Positions 7,190 through 16,103 are shown, counted from the stretch's first letter. The stretch: DNA of 64,000 nt from Bdellovibrionia bacterium (GCA_030424715.1 JAUHWH010000001.1:434001-498000), one strand, 5' to 3'. The notes: generated by a model from the letters alone, not told the origin. A program made the numbers and translations.

Positions 7190-8651
7190 AATGGTTCTAC
7201 ATATTCTTCTTGGGTCGCTAATGGCCTTGCCACTGGCTGCTCAGGACAGGCCCGTCGGAAAGAAGTACCTCACTCTCTATATCGGAGCTCAGCATCGGGA
7301 GGTTCTGTCTTTCATGCCCCCCGGGGCCGAGTTCGAGGGCGACCACAAAGGGTTTGTGACCATAAAATTGGATCGTGAGCGAAAAACACTGGATTTTGTG
7401 CCAACCCAAGAAGGCGTAAAAACCCTCACCATGCACGATCGCAAGGGGAAGAAGCTTTTTGAATATCGCATTGATATTCGCAAATCGGAACTCACCAAAG
7501 TGGTGCGAGAAGTTCGTGGACTTCTCCACGATATCGAAGGCATCACTGTAAAAATCGTTAACAACAAGGTCATCATAGATGGACAGGTTTTGCTCGCCCA
7601 AGATCTCAATCGAATCTATGGTGTGATCAAGCAATTTGAGGGCAAGGTGGCGTCACTCGTTGAAATCAATCCCATTGCCCAAAGAAAAATTGCTGAGATT
7701 ATTGAGAGGGACATTAACAACCCCGATATCGAAGTGCGGGCCGTCAACGGAAAGTTCATTTTAAAAGGAATCGCCAATAGTAAAGAAGAACGGGATAAAG
7801 CTGAGATCATTGCTAAAACCTATATGCCACCGCCAATTATTAACGAGGCGGAGGCCCAAGGCGTGGTTAAAAAACCAAAAGGCCCCGTGGTCCTTAACCT
7901 ACTGACCATTCGAGCCGGCCCTGCTCCTCCACCCGAAAAGATCATTCAACTGGTTGTTCACTATGTTGAGTTGAGCAAAAAATATCTACGAAGTTCTGCC
8001 TTTCAGTGGGCGCCTGGCCTCGAAGACAATACTGAGGTGCGCTTCACACAAGACTCGAGGGAGAACAATGATGGGATTGTCACGGAGATCTCGGGTATTA
8101 TCAGTAACCTTTTGCCAAAACTCAATGTTGCCAAACAGCATGGTTACGCAAAGATTCTGAAAAGCTCGTCGGTCACTACAAAAAACCGGAAGCCGGGTGT
8201 TCTCAACTCGACAACCGGCATTCCCTATGTGGAACGGCAGCCGGGCAACGTGGCGGTGAACAATACACGTTTTGCTCCCGTGGGTGTGCAGTCAACGATC
8301 ACGCCGACGATTATCAATCCTCGATCGGACGTGATTGAGCTGGATATGAAATTCACTATGACCACCCTTGTTGGACAGAGCAATACAGGGCCACAAATTT
8401 CCAACAACACGGTGAACACCGTGGTCAACGTTCGGAGTGGTCAAAGTGCCGCCATTGGTGGCCTGATTGCTGCTGACAGTGGAACGGAATACAACCCCGA
8501 CGCGAACCCCGACGCTTTGTTCAACCTCTATTCAGCGAAAGATTTTCGGAGCAACAAGAGCCAGTTTGTGGTGTTTGTCACTCCGATTATCAAGTCCTCC
8601 GCAGCGGCCGGGTCTGAGAAAATCAAACGAAAGTTTAGGCTCAGAGAATAG
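7176..8651 (+). CDS. cpaC: Tad outer-membrane secretin CpaC/RcpA
   Basis: 491 residues; forms the outer-membrane channel for the Flp pilus. Signal peptide about 1-22 (ending ALPLAAQ). An N-terminal pilus/secretin domain (about 25-105) is followed by two BON-like segments (about 115-160 and 165-215, the latter IEVRAVNGKFILKGIANS). The secretin core runs from about 240 to the end, including STTGIPYVERQPG, the beta-strands near PTIINPRSDVIELDMKFTMT, and VVNVRSGQSAAIGGLIAAD, typical of the CpaC branch. The start overlaps cpaB and has an AGAGGA site. Confidence 0.92.
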   Translation: MKLFKMVLHILLGSLMALPLAAQDRPVGKKYLTLYIGAQHREVLSFMPPGAEFEGDHKGFVTIKLDRERKTLDFVPTQEGVKTLTMHDRKGKKLFEYRIDIRKSELTKVVREVRGLLHDIEGITVKIVNNKVIIDGQVLLAQDLNRIYGVIKQFEGKVASLVEINPIAQRKIAEIIERDINNPDIEVRAVNGKFILKGIANSKEERDKAEIIAKTYMPPPIINEAEAQGVVKKPKGPVVLNLLTIRAGPAPPPEKIIQLVVHYVELSKKYLRSSAFQWAPGLEDNTEVRFTQDSRENNDGIVTEISGIISNLLPKLNVAKQHGYAKILKSSSVTTKNRKPGVLNSTTGIPYVERQPGNVAVNNTRFAPVGVQSTITPTIINPRSDVIELDMKFTMTTLVGQSNTGPQISNNTVNTVVNVRSGQSAAIGGLIAADSGTEYNPDANPDALFNLYSAKDFRSNKSQFVVFVTPIIKSSAAAGSEKIKRKFRLRE

Positions 8652-8668
8652 TCGACAAACCCGACTTT

Positions 8669-8694
8669 GGCCGGGGTGAAACACCGTCCTGGCC
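8669..8694 (+). terminator. Hairpin between secretin and ATPase genes
   Basis: GGCC (8669-8672) pairs with GGCC (8691-8694) around an inner stem GGTG-AAA-CACC (8675-8685). The run TTATTGTTTTT follows. It looks like a weak intrinsic terminator or attenuator that would lower transcription into the ATPase genes relative to the pilin genes. Confidence 0.45.
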
Positions 8695-8739
8695 TTATTG
8701 TTTTTCCGATAACGACCGATAAGTCTAAGTGGAGGAAAT

Positions 8740-10947
8740 GTGGCAGTAAACCCCAATTGTTCAATCATTTCAGTGGTCGGCGGTAAAGGTGGCATCGGTA
8801 AAAGTGTCTTTACTGCGAATCTCGCTGTAGCCACTTGCGTCGAGTTGCGCACACCCTGTTTGTTAATCGATCTCGATCAAAAATCTTGTGGCGACCAAAA
8901 CTTTATCACCGGATTTCAAAAACCAAAAACAATCAATGACCTCTGCAACTTCACTGGCACACTCAACCCTCGCAACCTGAGTGCAGTACTGAACGTTCAT
9001 CCACAGATGCCTTTGCACTATCTCGCTGCCATAAAAAACCCGGGAGAGGTGTTCAGTGTTAACGACTCCGTGACTATTAAACAGATTCAAACATTGAGCA
9101 ATTTTTATAAATATATTTATATCGACCTCGGCAACCAGCTCGACGACTTACAGTACTCAGCCCTTGACCTGAGCACCTTGATTCTCAATGTCACCACTCC
9201 AGAAGTGCTCACAATCAACCAAACGCTGAGACTCCAGAATGAGCTGGCAGCCGCGACCATCCCGCAACCGATGGTGCAGGTCGTGGTCAATCGCTTTAGC
9301 AAATCAGGCCTCGCAGTACAAAGTATCGAAAAATCCTTGCGCAAGAAGGTTCTAGGTACCATACCCCAGGACGATATAACCGCAATGGCAGCCCTTAAAC
9401 GGGGCGTGCCTTTTGTCTTCGGCGCCAAACAAACCGCCATCTCAGCAAGCTACCACAATCTTGTGCGCACTCTTTCCGGTGGCCTGTTACAAAAGTTAAA
9501 AACGATTCACAAGCCAACGCTTGGCTTAAAAAAAGACAACGACGAACTCAGTGGCGGTGCTCCCAAGAAGAAGGGTGTCGATGCACGAACTCATCTTAAG
9601 ATGACAATTCACCGTCGTCTCATCAAAGATTTGAATCTAAAGAACGACGACATATCGAAAGCCAAAGAAGATCCGATTTTAGAAAAAAAGCTGCAAAATG
9701 ACGTCAAAGTTGGAATCGGAAAAATTCTCGACCAAGAAGCTCGTGGGATGCCGAACACAGATCGGAAACAAATTATTAAAGAAGTGGTTGATGAGGCCCT
9801 AGGACTCGGCCCTCTTGAAGACCTGTTGGCACTTGAATCCGTGTCCGAGATTATGGTGAACGGGTACGATAAAATTTTTATAGAAAAAAGTGGGAAAATC
9901 CAGCTCAGTAAAATTCACTTCACCTCGAATGTACAACTACGCAATGTCATCGAGAGAATTGTAAGCCCACTGGGGCGAAGGATCGACGAGAAAACCCCCT
10001 ATGTGGATGCCCGCCTTGAAGACGGTTCACGAGTGAATGCTATTATCGAGCCCTTATCAATTGATGGGCCGGCCCTCACCATTCGAAAGTTCAGAAAGGA
10101 CTCTTTCGGAGTGGACGAATATCTAAAATACAACTCCGCCACCAAGCAGATGATGGACTTTCTAAAGCTGTCTGTCAGTCAGGGTAAAAATATTATTATT
10201 TCCGGCGGAACCGGCTCTGGTAAAACCACCCTTCTCAACTGTATGTCATCTTTTATACCTTCTGACGAGCGGATTATCACCATTGAAGACGCGGCGGAAC
10301 TACAACTGAAACAAGAGCATGTGGTTCGTTTGGAAACTCGACCGGCCAACATGGAAGGCACGGGCGCCATAGCCATCCGAGATTTGGTGAAGAACTCACT
10401 TAGAATGCGTCCTGACCGAATTGTCGTCGGTGAGTGTCGTGATGGAGCCGCATTGGATATGCTGTCCGCAATGAACACAGGGCACGATGGTTCGATGACA
10501 ACTGTTCACGCCAACAAACCTAGAGAAGCCATTTCGCGCCTTGAAACCCTATGTATGATGGCGGGCATGGACCTACCGGCGAAAGCCATTCGCGAACAAA
10601 TTGCCGGTGCCGTGCATCTGATTGTGCAAATTTCAAGACTCTCTGATGGCAGTCGACGAGTGATGAACATCACTGAAGTGCAAGGGATCCAGGGTGATCA
10701 AGTGACTTTGCAAGACGTCTTTGCCTTTAAAGAGTCGGGTTATGATAAAAATAGAAAAATCGTTGGTAAATTTCTTTCTAAAGGTCTTATTCCTAAGTTC
10801 GTCCAAGACCTTAAAGAGAGAGGAGTGCCCATCCCAAAAGACCTTTTCTCCAACGAGGTTGATGTGACACCCCAACAAAAAGCCCCAAACCATCGGCCTT
10901 CTGGCATTCGACGCCCTAAGATGAAAAAGACAGGGAGTGAATCATGA
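8740..10947 (+). CDS. tadA: TadZ/CpaE-TadA/CpaF fusion: ParA-type ATPase joined to secretion ATPase
   Basis: 735 residues with two ATPase modules. Residues 1-250 are a MinD/ParA-type ATPase with the deviant Walker A KGGIGKS (16-22), the TadZ/CpaE part that places the pilus machine. There is no receiver-like N-terminal domain as in many TadZ proteins. A basic linker (about 255-285) leads to a full CpaF/TadA ATPase (about 290-690): an N-terminal helical domain, LESVSEIMVNGYD, Walker A GGTGSGKTT (489-497), the RPDRIVVGECRDGAALDML region and the HANKPREAISRLE segment. The two functions are usually separate genes. The frame is continuous. GTG start has GGAGG four bases upstream; the ATG at 8738 is out of frame and ends at once. 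The stop overlaps tadB (ATGA). Confidence 0.93.
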   Translation: MAVNPNCSIISVVGGKGGIGKSVFTANLAVATCVELRTPCLLIDLDQKSCGDQNFITGFQKPKTINDLCNFTGTLNPRNLSAVLNVHPQMPLHYLAAIKNPGEVFSVNDSVTIKQIQTLSNFYKYIYIDLGNQLDDLQYSALDLSTLILNVTTPEVLTINQTLRLQNELAAATIPQPMVQVVVNRFSKSGLAVQSIEKSLRKKVLGTIPQDDITAMAALKRGVPFVFGAKQTAISASYHNLVRTLSGGLLQKLKTIHKPTLGLKKDNDELSGGAPKKKGVDARTHLKMTIHRRLIKDLNLKNDDISKAKEDPILEKKLQNDVKVGIGKILDQEARGMPNTDRKQIIKEVVDEALGLGPLEDLLALESVSEIMVNGYDKIFIEKSGKIQLSKIHFTSNVQLRNVIERIVSPLGRRIDEKTPYVDARLEDGSRVNAIIEPLSIDGPALTIRKFRKDSFGVDEYLKYNSATKQMMDFLKLSVSQGKNIIISGGTGSGKTTLLNCMSSFIPSDERIITIEDAAELQLKQEHVVRLETRPANMEGTGAIAIRDLVKNSLRMRPDRIVVGECRDGAALDMLSAMNTGHDGSMTTVHANKPREAISRLETLCMMAGMDLPAKAIREQIAGAVHLIVQISRLSDGSRRVMNITEVQGIQGDQVTLQDVFAFKESGYDKNRKIVGKFLSKGLIPKFVQDLKERGVPIPKDLFSNEVDVTPQQKAPNHRPSGIRRPKMKKTGSES

Positions 10948-11843
10948 ATTTGGATTTCCTAGAAGGTCTCGCAATCCCCATTCCGCTCCCCGTCTTAACG
11001 GTCCTTATTGCGATTTGTGTGTTCGTGATTAGCTTTTTGTGGGTCGACCGAATTATCCATTTCATAAATCAGCGGAGTCTCGGGCAACGTGACGAAATTA
11101 TTAAATATCTTGAGCTTATGTTTGTGGACGTCGACAAAGAAAAATTAACCAAAACCCTTATGATCGGTAGTTTCGGACTTGGCGCCCTGTTTTTTGTTTT
11201 GTTTTGGCCCAATGTCGTCGCCGGACTGGCTTTTGGAGCGGTGTTCACTCTCTTGGGCTGGAACCTACCTAAACATATCGTCAAATATCTTTATGAAAAA
11301 CGTTGCAACAATTTTACCAATCAAATGGTGGATGCGATGACTATTCTCTCCAATGGTGTTCGCGCCGGACTCAGTGTCAACCAGTCAATGGATCGGGTGG
11401 TGAAAAACCTCCCTAACCCGATCAGCCAAGAGTTTCGTTTGGTCCTGTCCCAAAATCAGGTGGGCCAAACCATTGAAGATGCACTCAGCGAGCTGGGAGA
11501 ACGCATTCCGCGACCCGATGTGCAGATGTTTGTAACCTCTGTTAATATTTTAAAAGAAACCGGTGGAAACATGGCTGAAACTTTTCAAACGATCACATTT
11601 ACAATTCGAGAACGCCAAAAGGTGGAAAAAAAGATCGAGGCTCTCACCGCCCAGGGAATCATGCAGGGTATTATCATCAGCTGCATCCCCTTTATATTAA
11701 TGGCTGTGTTTTTTGCCATCGACCCCAATTACATTATGCCACTTTTTAATACCACCCTTGGCATTGTCGCACTGATGGTGGTGCTGACATTACAGATTAT
11801 TGGTGGCTTAATGATTAAAAAAGTTGTGACAATTAAGGTGTAG
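10944..11843 (+). CDS. tadB: Tad pilus inner-membrane platform protein TadB
   Basis: 299 residues with a T2SSF (GspF-like) domain (about 110-240), including AMTILSNGVRAGLSVNQSM and VNILKETGGNMAETFQTI, the TadB-type signature. Two N-terminal membrane segments (about 15-35 and 70-100) and two C-terminal ones (about 240-260 and 268-292) are visible. It anchors the secretion ATPase to the inner membrane. Tad systems normally have a second such protein, TadC, next to it; none is found here, so this protein may act alone or TadC is encoded elsewhere. Start overlaps the ATPase gene (ATGA). Confidence 0.9.
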   Translation: MNLDFLEGLAIPIPLPVLTVLIAICVFVISFLWVDRIIHFINQRSLGQRDEIIKYLELMFVDVDKEKLTKTLMIGSFGLGALFFVLFWPNVVAGLAFGAVFTLLGWNLPKHIVKYLYEKRCNNFTNQMVDAMTILSNGVRAGLSVNQSMDRVVKNLPNPISQEFRLVLSQNQVGQTIEDALSELGERIPRPDVQMFVTSVNILKETGGNMAETFQTITFTIRERQKVEKKIEALTAQGIMQGIIISCIPFILMAVFFAIDPNYIMPLFNTTLGIVALMVVLTLQIIGGLMIKKVVTIKV

Positions 11844-11846
11844 CTC

Positions 11847-13538
11847 TTGAAAAAGCAAATATTTACTTTTCTCATTCTGATTTTTCTCGCCGGCGCAAGC
11901 TCCGCAATGGTCAACCTACGGAACGGCAGTTACAATGAAAAGTGGATCGACTTCACAGACCCGCAGGCTGGTATTGAATTATCGATCGAGAGACACTACA
12001 GCTCTCGGTCATTGTTCGAGGGTGTTTTTGGTTTTGGGTGGTGTTCGAAGCTCGAAACCAAGTTGACTATCACCTCCGACGGTATCATCAACCTGGTTGA
12101 GTGCGGTGGTGGTCTCGAGGTCACATACTATCCGAAGGACTTCGACATCAAGTCCTCAGAACAAACCATCGCTCGTATCGTTGAGCACGCCCGGAAAAAT
12201 CAAAAATTGAGTACCAACGACTTATCAAACCTAAGAGCTCAGCTACGATCCAACACCAAATTGAGATTCGAAGAAGCCAACAAACTGAAGTTGGTCAGCA
12301 TTCAAAAGATAAGAGCTAAAAAGAACGTTTTTATTTCGAAATCAAAAGGTTTCGAAAAAATCACTTTTAATGGCAGCTATTACGAACGTTTGCGAGCCGA
12401 CGGCTCTTCCCAAAGATTCAACAAAAATGGCCAATTGATCCGCCTGACAAACCGTCTCGGACTCTTTATCAGTATTCATTACAAAGGGCGGCGCATTGGC
12501 TTCTTGGCTGACAACAAAGGACGACGCCTCAACTTTCAATATGGGACTGACGGCAAGCTGCAAAAAATATCCAATGGACAAGGCTTGAGTGCTCTCTACC
12601 AATTTGAGGGTGAAAACTTGGTGCAAGTCACTAATATGTGGTCAAAAACCTATCAGTTCAGATATGACGTCAACCATAACATGACGCAAGTCAGTTTTCC
12701 GGACAAAACCACGATGGTGATGTCTTACGACCTCGCCAAGGATTGGATTAAAAGTTATACCAATCGCAAAGGTTGCAAAGAAACCTTCAATTTCGTCCTC
12801 GGAAAAGCCGACCCTCAAAACAACTACACGGGCTTGTTTGCAAGACAGTGTCCCGGAGAGAAGAAAAAGGTGGGACGACATGAGTTTTGGTACAAAAGCT
12901 ATGCTTTTTCAAAAGACAAGTACCTCCACCGAGTTCAAGAAAACTATGATAGCGCCTTTAAAAACGTCTATTTCCACCCCTATCTCGGCAAGCCTGTTTC
13001 GATCCGTGAGAACGAGATCTATCAAGGTTTCGCCTATGCACTCAGTGGTTTGATCAGCAAACGAGAACAGAAACTCTACACCGAAAAAAATAGTTTAATT
13101 AGCTGGAACAAGGTGGCTTTCAAATACAACCCCAACAGTACACAAATTCGAGAGGCCCATAAGTTTGTTTTGAATACCGCAGGGAAAGTAACCTCTAACT
13201 CTAAAACCACCTACAAGTACAGTAAGTACGGGCTACTCTCTAAGGCTCTAGACCGAAAAGGCACCTTTGTGAGTGTCTCCTACAACGAAAACGGGAAAGT
13301 TAGCACCCTATACAACAACAGGAAACAAACCTTAAAAATGAAATATCAACCTGGTGTGGAAAAGCCTGTTGAAATTGAGCAAGTGAATGTTGGCACGGTA
13401 AAAATCACCTACGAAGCCGATGGTGAAGTGGCTTCTATTGAAGAAGAGGGCAAGCGCAATATTGCCACCTCGGTTGTTGAAAAGTTCATAGAAATGGTGA
13501 GCTTTCTCGGTCCACTCGGAGAAAGCCTCAGCATTTAA
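11847..13538 (+). CDS. Exported RHS/YD-repeat protein coupled to tadB
   Basis: 563 residues, TTG start at 11847 only three bases after the tadB stop. Signal peptide about 1-20 (QIFTFLILIFLAGASSA). The N terminus (about 25-75) resembles the DUF6531 start of RHS proteins: DPQAGIELSIERHYSSRS followed by FGFGWCS. YD-like repeats follow, such as RLTNRLGLFISIHY, FQYGTDGKLQKISN, YRFDYDV-like (YQFRYDVNHNMTQVSF) and VSYNENGKVSTLYNN. It lacks the RHS core cap and any C-terminal toxin domain. A surface or adhesin-like role linked to the pilus is plausible from position only. Confidence 0.8.
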   Translation: MKKQIFTFLILIFLAGASSAMVNLRNGSYNEKWIDFTDPQAGIELSIERHYSSRSLFEGVFGFGWCSKLETKLTITSDGIINLVECGGGLEVTYYPKDFDIKSSEQTIARIVEHARKNQKLSTNDLSNLRAQLRSNTKLRFEEANKLKLVSIQKIRAKKNVFISKSKGFEKITFNGSYYERLRADGSSQRFNKNGQLIRLTNRLGLFISIHYKGRRIGFLADNKGRRLNFQYGTDGKLQKISNGQGLSALYQFEGENLVQVTNMWSKTYQFRYDVNHNMTQVSFPDKTTMVMSYDLAKDWIKSYTNRKGCKETFNFVLGKADPQNNYTGLFARQCPGEKKKVGRHEFWYKSYAFSKDKYLHRVQENYDSAFKNVYFHPYLGKPVSIRENEIYQGFAYALSGLISKREQKLYTEKNSLISWNKVAFKYNPNSTQIREAHKFVLNTAGKVTSNSKTTYKYSKYGLLSKALDRKGTFVSVSYNENGKVSTLYNNRKQTLKMKYQPGVEKPVEIEQVNVGTVKITYEADGEVASIEEEGKRNIATSVVEKFIEMVSFLGPLGESLSI

Positions 13539-13574
13539 TTGCCGGCCAAAAAAGATATAAAGACTTTGAATGCA

Positions 13575-13934
13575 CTAATGCGGAGGCTGGTCAGACAACT
13601 CTGAGTCTATTGACTCTTCGGCCTTCTCCCATTTTTTGTTCAGTGACTTCTTGAGTTCCTTCAACTTGACGTTGAGACGCTCCCCTGGACGCTGGGATGA
13701 GCTGTGTTGCTCTATGTACTTCGATTGCACATGACCGGTGATCCGATTGTACTGGACGCCAATAAAATGAGCGGCCCCCTGGGCAACACCCTGGATATGA
13801 CCGGCCAGTTGTGAGTGATGGGTCAGTTCTTGCAGCTTTTGCTCGAGAGTGGTTGGTCCCACCTTTACCTGTAAGAGAATAACTACAATCACAGTATAAA
13901 TTGTCATTTTAATAAGAAAAAATAGGTCACCCAT
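13575..13934 (-). CDS. Small single-span protein, unknown function
   Basis: 119 residues. Residues 4-24 (LFFLIKMTIYTVIVVILLQVK) form a membrane segment or uncleaved signal. The remainder is hydrophilic, with a central part rich in His, Gln and Gly and a charged C-terminal helix (VKLKELKKSLNKKWEKAEES). No family recognised. The start overlaps the stop of the upstream receiver-protein gene by 8 bp, so the two are translated from one message and may act together. Confidence 0.65.
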   Translation of the reverse strand: MGDLFFLIKMTIYTVIVVILLQVKVGPTTLEQKLQELTHHSQLAGHIQGVAQGAAHFIGVQYNRITGHVQSKYIEQHSSSQRPGERLNVKLKELKKSLNKKWEKAEESIDSELSDQPPH

Positions 13935-14307
13935 ATTTTAGCTCTCCACCATCTTGAAAAGCACCTTCAGTCAGTGCAATCAGCTTTAGAGTTTCGAATG
14001 GTTTCGGCAAAAAGTCAAAGCAACCGGCTTCGATGGCTTTATCTCGGATCCAATCCTCATCAACAGCAGACACCGCTATCACTGGCACATCGGGCGCGAA
14101 CTCTTTAATAAGAACCGTCGCTTCAAAACCATTTTTCTTTGGCATCGCAATATCCATCACAATGACATCCGGTTGCAAGTCACGCGCTTTTTCTACGGCT
14201 TCTTCACCATCAAAAGCACCATCAAGCACTGTGTGCCCCGCTTTTTCAAAAGCTTGTTTACAGACGAGATGGATGAAGGACGAATCATCAACGATTAAAA
14301 CTTTCAT
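13927..14307 (-). CDS. Stand-alone response regulator receiver (CheY-like)
   Basis: 126 residues, a single receiver domain. The acidic pair D7-D8 (IVDDSS), the phosphorylation site D52 (VIVMDIAMPKKNG), the conserved Ser S80 and Lys K102 (FLPKP) are all present, so it should be phosphorylated by a histidine kinase. There is no output domain and no kinase gene nearby. TATAAT ends six bases before the ATG, so the mRNA may be leaderless. The following 119-residue membrane protein overlaps it and could be its partner; that is inference. Confidence 0.92.
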   Translation of the reverse strand: MKVLIVDDSSFIHLVCKQAFEKAGHTVLDGAFDGEEAVEKARDLQPDVIVMDIAMPKKNGFEATVLIKEFAPDVPVIAVSAVDEDWIRDKAIEAGCFDFLPKPFETLKLIALTEGAFQDGGELKYG

Positions 14308-14322
14308 ACCCTAATTATAGCA
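14308..14322 (-). promoter_or_regulatory. Extended -10 promoter directly before the receiver gene
   Basis: On the minus strand TGCTATAAT (TATAAT at 14319-14314, with TG one base before it) is followed by six bases and then the ATG at 14307. An RNA start at the usual 6-8 bases after the -10 would fall on or beside the start codon. No convincing -35 was found; the TGn extension can compensate for that. Confidence 0.55.
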
Positions 14323-14464
14323 AGATCCGCCCTGCAAAGAACTAAAGTGATCTTGAACTAAACGTTGGTCTCTGATCTAGACTTTGCTACTAGTGCCTGT
14401 CCGTCGTAAAGACCAGGTCCTAGGCAAGGAACAACAAATAGATGGCCCCCAAGGGTACAGAGTC

Positions 14465-14470
14465 TATAAT
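14465..14470 (+). promoter_or_regulatory. Candidate -10 box six bases before the beta-barrel gene
   Basis: A perfect TATAAT is followed by AATGAT and the ATG at 14477, with no Shine-Dalgarno sequence. This mirrors the spacing in front of the divergent receiver gene. The -35 region is poor. An alternative, more distant promoter is TTGAAC (14353-14358) with TAGACT (14378-14383), spacing 19. Confidence 0.4.
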
Positions 14471-14476
14471 AATGAT

Positions 14477-16069
14477 ATGTCTGCAATACTTAGAGTCTTC
14501 GCCCTTCTGTCGCTATGCCTTGCTCCCAACCTTTCATGGTCTCAGCCTCGAGTGGAAGACACCACCGAATACCAAAGCTCCTATGACGACACCCTCACTT
14601 TTAGACAGATGACCTACCTTCCAAGTCGTGACAACGTGAATGGCGTCTACTCTAAAGCCATCAATGAAACACTCGAAGAGCTCATTCGAAAAAACCATAA
14701 ATGGAATTACACCGACAACAACGCGGCCAGTGCGAACACCCCCCCAGAAGAGCTTGTCGGTAACAGCAGCGTCGTACAAAGTCTCTCGAAGAGTCTCAAC
14801 GCCGATGGTTTTTTTGTCAGTGAATTGCGTAAGGACCCCAAAGAGGTCAGCATACGACTCTATCTCTTTTCGACAATGAGTGGTCAATTGATCGCGGAAC
14901 AAGAGCTGCGCCGAACAACTGACAATACGGAAATCGTCAAAACTGCGGTTCGCAGCCTCTTTGCACGTATCTTAGAGAAAATCCCTTATGATGCCTTGGT
15001 CGCGAGTCGCACTGACAATCGAGTGACGATCAACGCAGGCAAACGAGATGGAGTCATCAAGGGTCAGAACCTCACCATCGTCAAAATTATTGGTGCCAAA
15101 AAGCACCCGAAAAGAAATTTCATCATAAAAAGTAATAAAGCCATTCTGGGTCAAATTCGCGTGGTGAAAGTCGACGATTATTTAAGCTTTGCCGATATCA
15201 TTAGCGAGACAGAACCCGGGGTTATCGATAAAGACGCAAAAGTCACCGGTCTTTCCAGCATCCGCTATGAGGCCACACCATGGACAAAGTCTTACACCCC
15301 ACCAGAACAGTTACTTAGCGAAAACAACAAAGTGGTCTTTGGTAAAAAGGCCCAAGAATGGGTGGCCAAAGACCCTCCGACCTTTGGCAAAGTGGGAGCT
15401 GACTTCTCCCTCGGAACCTTTGACAATCGCTTGGCACTGGCCGATGGCAGCTCATTGGCGTCAAAGGTCCCAGCCTACCCTCGAGTAAACTTAACAGGCG
15501 AGATCTGGGTAACGCCAAAAATCTACGCCAACGCCGCATTTTCCCAAGGTATCGGATCTTCGGTCAACCCCACTGGCAACCCGCCAGAGGTTTCCAACTC
15601 CATGACCCATTACAGGATGTCTTTTGGCTATAACTTTATTTTACGGGATGAGTTCTTTGGACCCAAATTCAACGTCGACATAGGATTCAGTAGCTACCGC
15701 ATGTTTGTGGACTCGGCGGGAGCATCCGGATTCACAACCTTGCAATATCGTAGCATGCCGATCGGTATTGGTGGCTACGTCCCGATTAACAAGACTCGCA
15801 CTTGGGCCATCGGCGGCACAGCCTATTTCCATTTGTTCCCGAGTCTCAACGAGACACCCATTTCATCGGGCGGTGACCCAAACAACAACATCAATCACTT
15901 TTTGTTTTTCGCAGAAAACAAAATCAGTCAGCGGCTGCGATGGAAGATCGGCATGGAGTTTATGATTTTATCAACGAATTTCTCTGGCCCGGGATCGAGA
16001 ACACTCCCGGCAACGGACTTGAGCCATCGATTCACTTTACTCTCTACCGGTATAGACTACCTCTTTTGA
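14477..16069 (+). CDS. Outer-membrane beta-barrel protein with FlgT-like middle region
   Basis: 530 residues from the ATG at 14477. The signal peptide is about 1-24 (AILRVFALLSLCLAPNLSWS). Residues about 60-190 (FVSELRKDPKEVSIRLYLFSTMSGQ) followed by 195-260 (VTINAGKRDGVIKGQNLTIVK) resemble the N/M and C parts of FlgT-type periplasmic proteins. From about 310 the sequence alternates aromatic and polar residues as in a beta-barrel (LTGEIWVTPKIYANAAFSQ) and ends in Leu-Phe. The frame stays open 31 codons upstream, but that part is polar and would precede the signal peptide. TATAAT at 14465-14470 ends six bases before the ATG. Function unknown. Confidence 0.75.
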   Translation: MSAILRVFALLSLCLAPNLSWSQPRVEDTTEYQSSYDDTLTFRQMTYLPSRDNVNGVYSKAINETLEELIRKNHKWNYTDNNAASANTPPEELVGNSSVVQSLSKSLNADGFFVSELRKDPKEVSIRLYLFSTMSGQLIAEQELRRTTDNTEIVKTAVRSLFARILEKIPYDALVASRTDNRVTINAGKRDGVIKGQNLTIVKIIGAKKHPKRNFIIKSNKAILGQIRVVKVDDYLSFADIISETEPGVIDKDAKVTGLSSIRYEATPWTKSYTPPEQLLSENNKVVFGKKAQEWVAKDPPTFGKVGADFSLGTFDNRLALADGSSLASKVPAYPRVNLTGEIWVTPKIYANAAFSQGIGSSVNPTGNPPEVSNSMTHYRMSFGYNFILRDEFFGPKFNVDIGFSSYRMFVDSAGASGFTTLQYRSMPIGIGGYVPINKTRTWAIGGTAYFHLFPSLNETPISSGGDPNNNINHFLFFAENKISQRLRWKIGMEFMILSTNFSGPGSRTLPATDLSHRFTLLSTGIDYLF

Positions 16070-16072
16070 TAT

Positions 16073-16103
16073 AAAAAAAGGGACACCCAACGGGTATCCC
16101 TTT
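16073..16103 (-). terminator. Rho-independent terminator of groESL
   Basis: On the minus strand the stem AAAGGGATACCC pairs with GGGTGTCCC around a short loop, with one A-C mismatch. A run of seven T follows (the A-run at 16073-16079 on the plus strand). It lies 37 bp past the groEL stop. The plus-strand reading has a short T-run as well, so it may also end the convergent beta-barrel gene. Confidence 0.85.

Noticed and set aside
11847-13538. YD-repeat protein as a polymorphic toxin with an immunity gene
   Set aside because: No core cap motif, no variable C-terminal toxin domain, and no small plus-strand immunity gene follows.
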